The notes below the pieces were generated by a model. That model was not told where the DNA came from. It did not search any database and was given only the letters and a program-made list of their open reading frames with translations. Source: an uncultured Bradyrhizobium sp. (lineage in GTDB: Bacteria; Pseudomonadota; Alphaproteobacteria; Rhizobiales; Xanthobacteraceae). Taken from it: a DNA stretch of 64,000 nucleotides. Of the stretch, positions 56,160 through 64,000 are shown one piece after another. The stretch spans positions 62,001 through 126,000 of the forward strand of contig NZ_CAKZJO010000052.1 of assembly GCF_936943645.1 (NCBI RefSeq), given 5' to 3'. Position 1 is the stretch's first letter. Each line of letters begins with the position of its first letter. Made by a program: the position numbers and the translations under genes.

Positions 56160-56822
56160 TTACGCTTTGACTCCCAGCATCACGTCGATCGCGCCCTTGA
56201 CGATCGCCTCCAGCTCCTTGCGTGACACGCGCGCGCGGGAGCGGATGGCGATGCTGTGCACGGTGGCCGAGGCGAGCTGGGCAAGCACGACCGGATCGGC
56301 GCTCTCCGGCAACTCGCCCTTCTCCTTGGCGCGGCGGAAGCAGCTCGCAAAAGCCTTGTCGAGCTCGGTGAGACCGTCGAGCACCATGGCGCGGATGTCG
56401 GGATCACCAACGGCTTCCGACGCCGCGGTCACCACCGTGAAACAGCCGCGCGGACCGGTCTCACCCGACAGATAGATGTTCAGCGCGGAAGCGAAGATGC
56501 GCTCCAGCCGCTGGCGCACCGGCATTTCCTCGCGAAAGATCGCCGCCATGGAGGCCCGCGCCTCCTCGCGGTAGCGCTGATAGCTCTTGATGTAGAGCTC
56601 GCGCTTGTCGCCGAAGGCGCCATAGAGGCTCGGGCGGTTCATGCCGGTCGCCTCGCTCAAATCGTCGAGCGACGTCGCGGCAAAGCCCTGCTTGCGGAAC
56701 AGGTCGAGCGCCTTGCCGAGCGCGACCTCCGGCTCGTAGGCGCGGGGGCGGCCCCGGCGCTTCGGTTCGCCGCGGCGCTCGGGCTGACTTGCAGCAGCTG
56801 GCGGTTTTGATTTTTGTACCAT
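56160..56822 (-). CDS. TetR family transcriptional regulator
   Basis: 220 aa. The HTH has LGKALDLFRKQGFAATSLDDLSEATGMNRPSLYGAFGDKRELY, the pattern of the AcuR/YxaF-like group; the ligand domain contains GPRGCFTVVTAASEA. The first 25 residues are basic (Arg/Lys/Pro). It is divergent from the GST gene at 56928 across a 105-bp region, so control of that gene is likely. Half of an 11-bp inverted repeat lies in its first codons. Confidence 0.88.
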   Translation of the reverse strand: MVQKSKPPAAASQPERRGEPKRRGRPRAYEPEVALGKALDLFRKQGFAATSLDDLSEATGMNRPSLYGAFGDKRELYIKSYQRYREEARASMAAIFREEMPVRQRLERIFASALNIYLSGETGPRGCFTVVTAASEAVGDPDIRAMVLDGLTELDKAFASCFRRAKEKGELPESADPVVLAQLASATVHSIAIRSRARVSRKELEAIVKGAIDVMLGVKA

Positions 56823-56875
56823 TTCGCAAAATAATCCTTGACCGACCCCATATTATGCAAGACAGTACAAAAATC
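56809..56875. promoter_or_regulatory. Possible operator: 11-bp inverted repeat in the tetR-gst intergenic region
   Basis: GATTTTTGTAC (56809-56819, within the first codons of tetR) and GTACAAAAATC (56865-56875) are perfect inverted copies 45 bp apart. They frame most of the 105-bp region between the divergent start codons. The wide spacing could mean two separate half-operators or a loop. Confidence 0.5.
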
Positions 56876-56927
56876 AATCTGGCCAGGTTGAGCGACACAA
56901 AGAGGAATTTGCCCAAGGAGGCTACAG

Positions 56928-57572
56928 ATGGATCTCTATTTCTCGCCGCTCGCCTGCTCCATGGCGACGCGCGTCGCGCTGTATGAAGCCGGCGCCGAGG
57001 CGAACTATCTCGAGGTCGACCCGCCGACCAAGACCGTGCTGAACGACGGCTCCGACTTCCGCGCCGTCAATCCGATCGGCCTGGTGCCGACGCTGCGCAC
57101 CGACGACGGCGTGGTTCTGACCGAGAACGCGGCGATCCTGCAATACGTCGCCGATCGCTTTCCGGAATCGGGGCTCGGCGCCGCGGAGGGCATCGATCGG
57201 ACGCGGCTGCATCAATGGCTCTGCTTCATCGGCACCGAGCTGCACAAGGGTCTCTTCATCCCCGTGCTCGACCGCAAGGCGCCGCAGGAAACCAAGGCCT
57301 ATGCGCTGGAGAAGAACCTGTCGCGGCTCGACTATCTCGACAATTACCTGAAGGGCCGCGAGTTCCTGCTCGACCATTTCAGCGTGGCGGATGCTTACCT
57401 CGTCACCGTCATCAACTGGACCATGGCGACGCCGCCGATCGAGCTTGCGAAATGGCCGAACGTGAAGGCCTATTACGATCGTCTGCGCCAGCGACCCTCA
57501 GTCGCGAAGGCGGTCGCCGAGGAGTTCGAGCTGTACAAGGCCGAACTCGCCCGCAAAAAGGCCGCGGCGTAA
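56928..57572 (+). CDS. Glutathione S-transferase
   Basis: 214 aa, cytosolic. The N-terminal thioredoxin fold (about 1-80) has LYFSPLACSMATRVALYEAG, NPIGLVPTLRTDDG and the glutathione contact TENAAILQYVADRF; the helical C-terminal domain has FSVADAYLVTVINW. The first-helix SPLACS suggests a beta-type Cys-Ser arrangement. The detoxified substrate is unknown. AAGGAGG stands 6 bp before the ATG. Divergent TetR control is likely; a bidirectional terminator ends the gene. Confidence 0.92.
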   Translation: MDLYFSPLACSMATRVALYEAGAEANYLEVDPPTKTVLNDGSDFRAVNPIGLVPTLRTDDGVVLTENAAILQYVADRFPESGLGAAEGIDRTRLHQWLCFIGTELHKGLFIPVLDRKAPQETKAYALEKNLSRLDYLDNYLKGREFLLDHFSVADAYLVTVINWTMATPPIELAKWPNVKAYYDRLRQRPSVAKAVAEEFELYKAELARKKAAA

Positions 57573-57603
57573 GCCGGACCGAACACCTCACGACGCTGTC
57601 GAT

Positions 57604-57639
57604 CAAATCGTTGTCCCCCGAGGAGGGGACAACGATTTG
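57604..57639. terminator. Bidirectional terminator between gst and the chemoreceptor gene
   Basis: Perfect 15-bp arms CAAATCGTTGTCCCC and GGGGACAACGATTTG with a 6-nt loop, located in the 74 bp between the convergent stops. It is a very strong hairpin, but the T-run is short on both sides. Confidence 0.85.
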
Positions 57640-57646
57640 TCTTCGT

Positions 57647-59797
57647 TCAGGCGGCCCTGACACCATCCAGGAAGCGTCCGACTTCCGCGCGAAGCCGGTT
57701 GCTGTCGCTCGAAAGCGCCTGCGCTGCGTTGAGGACCTGCGCCGAGGCGGATCCAGTTGCGGTCGCACCATGCTGGACGTCCGTGATGTTCGACGAGACC
57801 TGATGCGTGCCTTGAGCAGCCTGCTGGACGTTGCGCGCGATCTCCTGCGTCGCCGCGCCCTGCTCCTCGACGGCCGCCGCGATGGTCGACGAGATCTCCG
57901 ACAAGGACTTGATCGTGCTGCCGATCACCTTGATGGCGTTGACCGAGTCCTGGGTCGCGCCCTGAATGCCGGCGATCTGCTGCGAAATCTCGCCGGTGGC
58001 CTTGGCGGTCTGCTCGGCGAGCGCCTTCACTTCAGAGGCCACGACGGCAAAGCCGCGACCGGCTTCGCCCGCCCGCGCCGCCTCGATCGTCGCGTTCAAT
58101 GCGAGAAGGTTGGTCTGGCCGGCGATCGTGTTGATGAGCTCCACCACGTCGCCGATGCGTGCGGCCGCCGTGGCGAGCTCACCGACCTTTTGATCGGTGA
58201 GGCGCGCCTGCTCGACGGCTTCATTGGCCATCCGCGCCGATTCCTGAACCTGCCGGCCGATTTCGTTGACGGAAGACGACAGCTCCTCGGTCGCACTCGC
58301 CACCGATTGCACGTTGGTGGAGGCCTCTTCGGAAGCGGCCGCGACCATCGTTGCAAGCTTTTCTCCGCGCTCGGCGGTCGAGGTCAGCGTGTTCGCCGAG
58401 GCCTCGAGCTCGGTCGAGGCCGACGAGACCGTTTCGATGATATCGCCCACCGCGCTCTCGAAATTGCCCGCGAGCTTGATCATCTCCGCCTTGCGCTGCG
58501 CGGCGGATCGTCTCTGGGTCGCGCCGAGCTCATCGCGGTCGAAGCGTACGATCGCCTGCAAGGTCTGCAGGTTTCTGAGAGCGACACCGAGCTCATCGTC
58601 CCGTTCGACGATGATGCGATTGTCGAGCTTGCCGCCGTTGACACTGAGCATGGCATCATTGAGCCGCTGGAGCGGGCGAACGATGGCTCGAATGGTTTGA
58701 CGGCTCAGAAGCCCGGAAACGGCGACGCTCACCGCCAAAAGGGCGAAGGCGATGCCGACGAGCCAGCCGTATTCGTAGGTGGCCGCGTCATATTCCGCCT
58801 TGGCTTCCCTGATTTGAATCGCCACCAGCTTGTCGAGATCGGCCTTGGCCGCGTCGTAAAGCTCGCGAGCCGGCCCCGCGAGGGCGGCAGCGAGCTCCAC
58901 GTACTTCTGCTGCGCGAGAAGCGATAGCGCCGGCTTCAATCCCTTCTCGACATAGTTCATGCGCTTGGGCGTGAAGGTGTCGGCGACACCCTTTTCTTCC
59001 GGCGTGAGATAGGTCGCCATGTATTCGGCCCAGGTCCTGCCGACCTTTTCCAGATTGGCGCTGACCCTGGCCGTGACATCGCCGACGGGCTTTCCGGCCC
59101 CTCCGTTGGACGCAGCTTCGAAGAGCAACGCCGTGTTGTCCCTCATTCGGTCATTGATCTCGAACAGCTGCGCGAGCGGCACCGCCCGGTCCTCGTAGAT
59201 CGACTTCATCCTGATGTTGCTTTCGCGCGTGCCCAGCAGACCCGCGCCTCCGAGCGCCAGGAGAAACATCAAGAGCACTGCGACCAGCGTGACGAGGCGC
59301 GCATTCAGCGTGCCGTTGAAGACCGAGAATCGATCGAGCAGCGAGCGCCGGCGAAGCACTCCGGCATCCAACCGATAGTCGTGCGGCTTGTTCTCGCGGA
59401 TCTTCGCATACACCAGCTCCGCTTCGGCGCGCTGGTCGGCGGGCAGCTTGGTGCGGATGGAGCTGTATCCGACGATCTGTCCGTTCTCGCGAATGGGCGA
59501 GGCGGTCGCCAGCACCCAGTAGAAGTCGCCATTCTTGCGCCGGTTCTTCACGGCTCCGGACCACGGCTGGCCCTGCTGCAGCGTCGCCCACAAATTTTCG
59601 AAGGCCGCGGACGGCATGTCCGGATGGCGGATGATGTTGTGAGGCTGGCCCATCAACTCCGCCTCGGAGAATCCCGACGCCTCGACAAACTGATCGTTGA
59701 AGTAGGTCAGCTTCCCTTTCATATCCGTGCGGGAGACGATGAGCGTATCGTCGGTAATCGGATATTCGACGGCGGTGACCGGAAGATTGGTCCGCAT
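57647..59797 (-). CDS. PAS-containing methyl-accepting chemotaxis protein (Aer-like)
   Basis: 716 aa. An N-terminal PAS domain (about 15-125, [32 protein letters not shown]) as in Aer-type redox sensors; a membrane span at about 167-188; a helical periplasmic domain of the four-helix-bundle type (about 190-345); a second span (about 346-367); HAMP (about 370-420); and an MCP signalling domain with [29 protein letters not shown] binding is possible from the PAS similarity but not shown. It is one of three chemoreceptors in 15 kb; no che genes are nearby. Confidence 0.92.
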   Translation of the reverse strand: MRTNLPVTAVEYPITDDTLIVSRTDMKGKLTYFNDQFVEASGFSEAELMGQPHNIIRHPDMPSAAFENLWATLQQGQPWSGAVKNRRKNGDFYWVLATASPIRENGQIVGYSSIRTKLPADQRAEAELVYAKIRENKPHDYRLDAGVLRRRSLLDRFSVFNGTLNARLVTLVAVLLMFLLALGGAGLLGTRESNIRMKSIYEDRAVPLAQLFEINDRMRDNTALLFEAASNGGAGKPVGDVTARVSANLEKVGRTWAEYMATYLTPEEKGVADTFTPKRMNYVEKGLKPALSLLAQQKYVELAAALAGPARELYDAAKADLDKLVAIQIREAKAEYDAATYEYGWLVGIAFALLAVSVAVSGLLSRQTIRAIVRPLQRLNDAMLSVNGGKLDNRIIVERDDELGVALRNLQTLQAIVRFDRDELGATQRRSAAQRKAEMIKLAGNFESAVGDIIETVSSASTELEASANTLTSTAERGEKLATMVAAASEEASTNVQSVASATEELSSSVNEIGRQVQESARMANEAVEQARLTDQKVGELATAAARIGDVVELINTIAGQTNLLALNATIEAARAGEAGRGFAVVASEVKALAEQTAKATGEISQQIAGIQGATQDSVNAIKVIGSTIKSLSEISSTIAAAVEEQGAATQEIARNVQQAAQGTHQVSSNITDVQHGATATGSASAQVLNAAQALSSDSNRLRAEVGRFLDGVRAA

Positions 59798-60229
59798 GGG
59801 AACCTCCAGAATGGCATTCGCAAAAATCGAACCTGTGAACTTCAGGTAAGCGCCGAAGCATTTAATTTGCCTAAATCCAGAGCATCGATCCGACCAGTAG
59901 AATTACGCTTGTGTCCCGGTTTTCGGCAAAAGCGCATCCAATGCGGGAGAGTGCGAAAGCGAAGCAACCGCTGGATGGTCGAGGCCTGCCTCGCGGCGTC
60001 ACACGCATTCGCGTGTGCCGCGCCGCAACTTGATCGCACGAACGTTGCAGCCGCTTCTCGTTCGCAGCTAGCGCACAGCACGCGCGGTACGATTGTGACG
60101 ATGCCGTACCATGGGTCGCGAAGCGAATCCGTCGACGCTTCTTGCTCCTCGAGCGTGATCGACTTCGCAAGTGCTCTACGCATCCTACGACATCGCAGAC
60201 ATGCCTTCGCATCCTCGCGGCTTGTTTCG
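59798..60229. other. Non-coding stretch upstream of the dispersed repeat
   Basis: About 430 bp with short frames on all strands but no support for any. It should contain the promoter of the minus-strand chemoreceptor gene. Confidence 0.45.
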
Positions 60230-60850
60230 CCCGAGCCTTGCTGGTCTGTTCCGCCCTTATCTCAAGCAAGGGCGCAGGGAAGGCCGGGCGCCGGCTGGCA
60301 CCCGAAGTCCCGCGTGTGCGAAAGAAACGCGCACGGGGTGGACGACAGGTGATGCCGGTCGCCCGGCCTTCCCTGCGCGATGGTTTTCACGGTGTCCTTC
60401 GTGCTCTCCTCGGGGAGCGTTGCACTATTGCCCCCGTCGCCTTGCGGTTTCAGATGCGCGCACCGGTTGGCCGCCACATCACCGCAAAACTTGACGCCAG
60501 AACCCCGGGCGTCAGGACCACACGACTTCTCCGTCCGCGCACGTCATCGCTGGGTCCTCCACGGCTGGCGTGCGCTCACCGTCGAGGCCATTCGAAGACG
60601 CTGTCAGCGCCGTGTCGTATCGCGCCTGAAGCTGCTCACGAGTTTCCCCGCCCTGCAGCACCATCACGCGCCGACGCCGTCGCGGCCACCGCATCCCGGC
60701 CCGCGTCTCGTGACGATCGCGAAACGCCCCTTGTGGCGGGCGGGATGTGTCGGCTTGTACGGCAAAACCGAACTTCTGTAAATTCGAATATTTTTGCGAA
60801 GGCGTATCGACCCAGTACTGGGGTGTTTTGCCCGTCGGGCAGCACAACCA
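60230..60850. repeat. Dispersed Bradyrhizobium-type non-coding repeat with an 18-bp inverted repeat
   Basis: The region contains perfect 18-bp inverted arms (60272-60289 and 60361-60378, GCGCAGGGAAGGCCGGGC and its complement) enclosing a second hairpin, CGTGTGCG near 60310-60317 with CGCGCACG near 60325-60332 (one G-U pair). Frames here such as 60380-60781 read like the spurious MVFTVSFVLS...-type proteins repeatedly annotated in Bradyrhizobium genomes. That is from memory of such annotations and was not searched. Most likely a multi-copy element. Confidence 0.55.
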
Positions 60851-61078
60851 ATTGTAGGTGAGATCGGCCAGAGCCCGCGGCGAACACGACTGCGTGAACT
60901 GCCGGCCCCAAGAATCAAGCGGTTCTCAAGAAAAACAGGAGCCGGTCCGAAGACTTCGGCGAAGCCGGAACCGGCATCCCGGCCTAAAGACGATGTCGTT
61001 TGCCGTCGCCCCGGCATCGCGAAAGCGAAACGATACCGCCGCACGGCCCATTTCGATCACGCAAAGCGAGAAGCGCAT

Positions 61079-63832
61079 ATGGCTGTCACTGCAAATTTTT
61101 CCGCCGGAATTCTCACCATCTTTGGCAATGCCCACAACAACACGGTCACACTGGGCCGCAACGCGGCCGGGACGATCGTCGTCAACCATGGCGCGGTCGC
61201 GATCAAAGGCGGCCCCGCCACGGTCGCCAATACCAAATTGATCCAGGCTTTCGGCCTGGACGGCAATGACGTCATCACCATCGACGAAAGCAACGGCGCG
61301 ATGCCCGCCGCGAACCTGTTCGGCGGCGCCGGCAACGATACGCTGACCGGTGGGTCCGGCGGAGACATGCTGTTCGGCCAGTCCGGCAACGACACGCTGT
61401 TCGGCAAGGGCGGCAACGACCTCCTGTTCGGCGGCTCCGGCAATGATGTGCTGGTCGGCGGCGACGGCAATGACCAGATGTTCGGCGAAGCCGGCAACGA
61501 TCGCATGATCTGGAATCCCGGCGACGACAGCGACCTCATGGAAGGCGGCGAAGGCATCGATACCGCCGAGGTGAACGGCGGCAACGGCAGCGAGACGTTT
61601 GCCATCACCGCGAACGGCGCGCGCGTGCGCTTCGATCGCGTCGATCCGGCACCGTTCTCGCTGGACATCGGCACCACCGAGAACCTCGTGGTCCACGCCG
61701 GTGGCGGCGACGACATGATCACCGCGACTGGCAATCTCGCCGCGCTCATCACCCTGACGCTCGACGGCGGCGCCGGCAACGACACCATTCTCGGCGGCAA
61801 CGGCGCGGACCTGCTGCTCGGCGGCGACGGCAACGATTTCATCGACGGCAACCAGGGCAACGACACCGCCCTGCTCGGCGCCGGCAACGACACCTTCCAG
61901 TGGGATCCCGGCGACGGCAGCGACAAGGTCGACGGCCAGGCCGGCACCGACACCCTGCTGTTCAACGGCTCGAACATCGCCGAGCACATCGTCGTGTCCG
62001 CGGCAAATGGCGGCCGCACGCAGCTCACCCGCGACATCGCCAACATCACGATGGACCTCGACAGCATCGAGACCATCACCATCAACGCGCGCGGCGGCAG
62101 CGACAACATCGTCGTCGACAATCTGGCGGGCACCGACGTCAGGCAGGTCAATATCGATCTCGGGTCGGCCGGGGCCGGCGACGGCGCGGCTGATACGGTG
62201 ACGCTGGTGGGCACCAACGGCGCCAATGCGATCGAGATCTCGGGCACCGGCACGTCGGTCGCGGTCACGGGCCTGCCGGCCTCTGTCGCCATCATCAATG
62301 CGGAAGGCGCCAACGACGCGCTCCTCGTCGAAGGCCTCGGTGGCAACGACACGATCTCGGCGGCCATGCTTGCGGCCGGAATCGTGCACCTGACGATCGA
62401 CGGCGGTGCCGGCAACGACACCATCTTCGGCAGCGCCGGCAACGACACGCTGCTCGGCGGCGACGGCAACGATTTCGTCGACGGCAATCAGGGTAACGAC
62501 ACCGCGCTGCTGGGCGCCGGCAACGATGTCTTCCAGTGGAATCCCGGCGACGGCAGCGACACGGTCGAGGGCGGCACCGGCGTCGACACGCTGCGGTTCT
62601 TCGGCGCCAGCATTGCGGAAACCATGTCCGTCGTGGCGAACGGCGATCGCGCTTTGCTGACGCGCGACGTCGCCAACATCACCATGGATCTGCACGGGGT
62701 CGAGCACGTCGATATCCATGCGCTCGGCGGCGCCGATCATGTCACGGTGGCCGATCTGACCGCGACCGACGTCACGCGCGTGAACATCGACCTCGCCGGT
62801 CCGGCCGGGACGCCCGACGGCGCCGTCGACACCGTGGCCGTGGACGCGACGCAGGGCGCCGACACGTTCGGCGTCAGCGGCAATGCCGGCGGCGTGACGG
62901 TGTTCGGCCTGCATGCGGCCACCCATCTGACCGGAATGGACGCAACCGATCAGCTGACGCTCAATGGCCTTGCCGGCGACGATGTCATCGACGCCAGCGG
63001 CCTCGCTGCCGGCGTGCTGCAGCTGACGATCAATGGCGGCATCGGCAACGACACCATCCGCGGCAGCCAGGGCGACGACCTGATCAGCGGCGGCGACGGC
63101 AACGACGTCGCATTGATGGGTGCCGGCAACGACACCTTCGTCTGGAACCCCGGCGACGACAACGACACGATCGAGGGCCAGGCCGGCAGCGACACGTTGC
63201 TGTTCAACGGCGCCAACATCGCCGAAACCATCAACATCTTCGCCAACGGCGCGCGCGCCGAGCTGACGCGCGACGTCGCGAACATCACGATGGACACGGG
63301 CGGCGTCGAGACGATCGCGTTCAATGCCCGCGGCGGCGCCGACAAGATCACCGTCGGCGACATGACCGGCACCGACGTGACAGAGGTGAAGATCGACCTC
63401 GGTGGCGTCCCCGGCACCCCGGGCGGCGACGGTGCGGCCGACAACATCGTGATCAATGGCACTGCTGGCGGCGACGTCATCACGCTGTCGCTCGACAGCC
63501 ACGGCGCGCTGGTGATCGACGGACTGGCGAGCCAGGTCGTGATCGAGAATTTCGACTTCAACGACACCATCACCATCAACGGTTTCGGCGGCGACGACGT
63601 GATCGAAGCCTCAGGCGTCGGTCCCGGCGGGCCACACCTCGTTCTCGACGGCGGTGGCGGCGATGACGTGCTCATCGGCAGCGCGGGCAACGACACGCTG
63701 CTCGGCGAATTCGGCGACGACGTGCTGATCGGCGGCGGCGGCCTCGACGTGCTGGACGGAGGTCCCGGCGACAACGTCGTGATTCAGTCGCTGCTCGCCC
63801 ATGCGAACCTTCACGCGGGCACGCTGGTCTGA
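61079..63832 (+). CDS. Second RTX calcium-binding protein
   Basis: 917 aa without a Sec signal. After an N-terminal strand segment (about 1-80) comes a block of GGxGxD repeats (about 80-165: GGAGNDTLTGG, GQSGNDTLFGKGGND). Then three modules of about 215 residues follow, each with GGAGNDT, NQGNDTALLGAGND or equivalent, W(N/D)PGD, NIAE, LTRD(I/V)ANITMD and TDVxxVxIDL. The C-terminal part has a final RTX block (about 858-895). It would bind calcium and be exported by a type I system. The ATG at 61079 is chosen because the longer frame from 60794 runs through the repeat region. Confidence 0.9.
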   Translation: MAVTANFSAGILTIFGNAHNNTVTLGRNAAGTIVVNHGAVAIKGGPATVANTKLIQAFGLDGNDVITIDESNGAMPAANLFGGAGNDTLTGGSGGDMLFGQSGNDTLFGKGGNDLLFGGSGNDVLVGGDGNDQMFGEAGNDRMIWNPGDDSDLMEGGEGIDTAEVNGGNGSETFAITANGARVRFDRVDPAPFSLDIGTTENLVVHAGGGDDMITATGNLAALITLTLDGGAGNDTILGGNGADLLLGGDGNDFIDGNQGNDTALLGAGNDTFQWDPGDGSDKVDGQAGTDTLLFNGSNIAEHIVVSAANGGRTQLTRDIANITMDLDSIETITINARGGSDNIVVDNLAGTDVRQVNIDLGSAGAGDGAADTVTLVGTNGANAIEISGTGTSVAVTGLPASVAIINAEGANDALLVEGLGGNDTISAAMLAAGIVHLTIDGGAGNDTIFGSAGNDTLLGGDGNDFVDGNQGNDTALLGAGNDVFQWNPGDGSDTVEGGTGVDTLRFFGASIAETMSVVANGDRALLTRDVANITMDLHGVEHVDIHALGGADHVTVADLTATDVTRVNIDLAGPAGTPDGAVDTVAVDATQGADTFGVSGNAGGVTVFGLHAATHLTGMDATDQLTLNGLAGDDVIDASGLAAGVLQLTINGGIGNDTIRGSQGDDLISGGDGNDVALMGAGNDTFVWNPGDDNDTIEGQAGSDTLLFNGANIAETINIFANGARAELTRDVANITMDTGGVETIAFNARGGADKITVGDMTGTDVTEVKIDLGGVPGTPGGDGAADNIVINGTAGGDVITLSLDSHGALVIDGLASQVVIENFDFNDTITINGFGGDDVIEASGVGPGGPHLVLDGGGGDDVLIGSAGNDTLLGEFGDDVLIGGGGLDVLDGGPGDNVVIQSLLAHANLHAGTLV
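61750..63680 (+). repeat. Threefold tandem module inside the second RTX gene
   Basis: Three copies of an approximately 640-bp module begin near 61750, 62395 and 63025, each starting with an L-x-(L/I)-(D/N)GG(A/I)GNDT motif, giving the repeated 215-residue units described for the protein. Confidence 0.75.
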
Positions 63833-63841
63833 GCACGCGAA

Positions 63842-63878
63842 GGCGGCGCCGCTCCGCAGGAGAATGGAGGGCGCCGCC
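63842..63878. terminator. Hairpin between the RTX gene and the next gene
   Basis: Perfect 9-bp arms GGCGGCGCC (63842-63850) and GGCGCCGCC (63870-63878), starting 9 bp after the RTX stop. There is no T-run. Confidence 0.5.
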
Positions 63879-63893
63879 AGGAGCATGCGGCGC

Positions 63894-64000
63894 TCAGGTC
63901 AACTCTCTTGGTCCGCCCGGTGTTTCGATGCGGGCGCGATAGCGCGGCTTCGGTCCCTGCACGATGTCGGGCGGCCGGTCTATGGTCAACGCGCGGTACA
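63894..64000 (-). CDS. C-terminal end of an unidentified minus-strand protein (truncated by window edge)
   Basis: The frame is open from the window edge to a TGA at 63894-63896. It encodes about 34 residues, including LTIDRPPDIVQGPKPRYRAR and ending TPGGPRELT. Its reading frame has the Arg/Pro-rich, GC3-rich character of real genes here, but no domain can be seen. Confidence 0.45.
   Translation of the reverse strand, partial: YRALTIDRPPDIVQGPKPRYRARIETPGGPRELT

Noticed and set aside
60380..60781. 133-codon plus-strand frame in the repeat region
   Set aside because: Resembles families of spurious annotations from a dispersed Bradyrhizobium repeat; Arg/Ser/Pro-rich and with no ribosome site.
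60926..63502. 858-codon minus-strand frame over the second RTX gene
   Set aside because: An antisense artefact of the repeated GGxGxD codons, without a start signal or any domain.

Overview
The window is about 64 kb of high-GC chromosome whose gene content and protein sequences look like Bradyrhizobium or a very close relative (order Hyphomicrobiales). Supporting this from the sequence are GapR, a DUF882/DUF2852/DUF1036/DUF1244 gene set, an alphaproteobacterial tolQRAB and pal-cpoB-tilS-ftsH arrangement, repeated palindromes of the kind scattered through Bradyrhizobium genomes, several chemoreceptors and a FeeM-type acyltransferase. No rRNA, tRNA, CRISPR array, insertion sequence or prophage was seen.

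Layout. 0-9 kb: the end of a sigma-54 activator, an L,D-transpeptidase and a DUF882 (M15-like) murein protein, small conserved genes including gapR, then DUF1036 and pyk overlapping by 4 bp, and a TetR regulator. 9.4-18 kb: an accessory block with an M23 peptidase, a gene-poor stretch, a secreted protein made of two repeated halves, a giant (about 1817 aa) RTX/cadherin-like protein and a 54-aa Flp pilin with its own terminator. 18.4-24.8 kb: an envelope glycan cluster with two paralogous GT-C-like membrane proteins flanking a third membrane protein, a DPM1-like GT2 enzyme and a methyltransferase. 25-37.4 kb, all on the minus strand: tolQ-tolR-tolA-tolB, a GGDEF/EAL protein, a FeeM-like N-acyltransferase, pal, cpoB, tilS and ftsH. 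38-43.8 kb: gamma-glutamyltransferase, a serine acetyltransferase with an altered active-site segment, a fatty-acid desaturase preceded by a likely small RNA, and a TetR regulator with matching palindromes at its own start and in front of the DUF2852 gene. 43.9-53.7 kb: two separated sets of YciI(DGPF), SRPBCC and VOC small proteins together with an ECF42-type sigma factor. 54-59.8 kb: two chemoreceptors and a divergent TetR/GST pair. 59.8-63.8 kb: a non-coding dispersed repeat with an 18-bp inverted repeat and a second RTX protein (917 aa).

The most notable observation is regulatory. Three minus-strand promoters with the same layout, TGTCGG then exactly 17 bases then CGTC, stand before the YciI-ECF42 pair, before the SRPBCC-VOC pair, and before a separate YciI pair 6-8 kb away. 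This predicts a local three-operon ECF42 regulon. Other leads are the TetR operator pair (43.77 and 42.94 kb), the approx. 100-nt sRNA candidate at 40.7 kb, the cassette duplication inside the giant RTX protein, the secreted two-repeat protein beside it, and genes for c-di-GMP turnover and N-acyl amino acid synthesis lying between tolB and pal. All functions are inferred from sequence reading; no database search was run.
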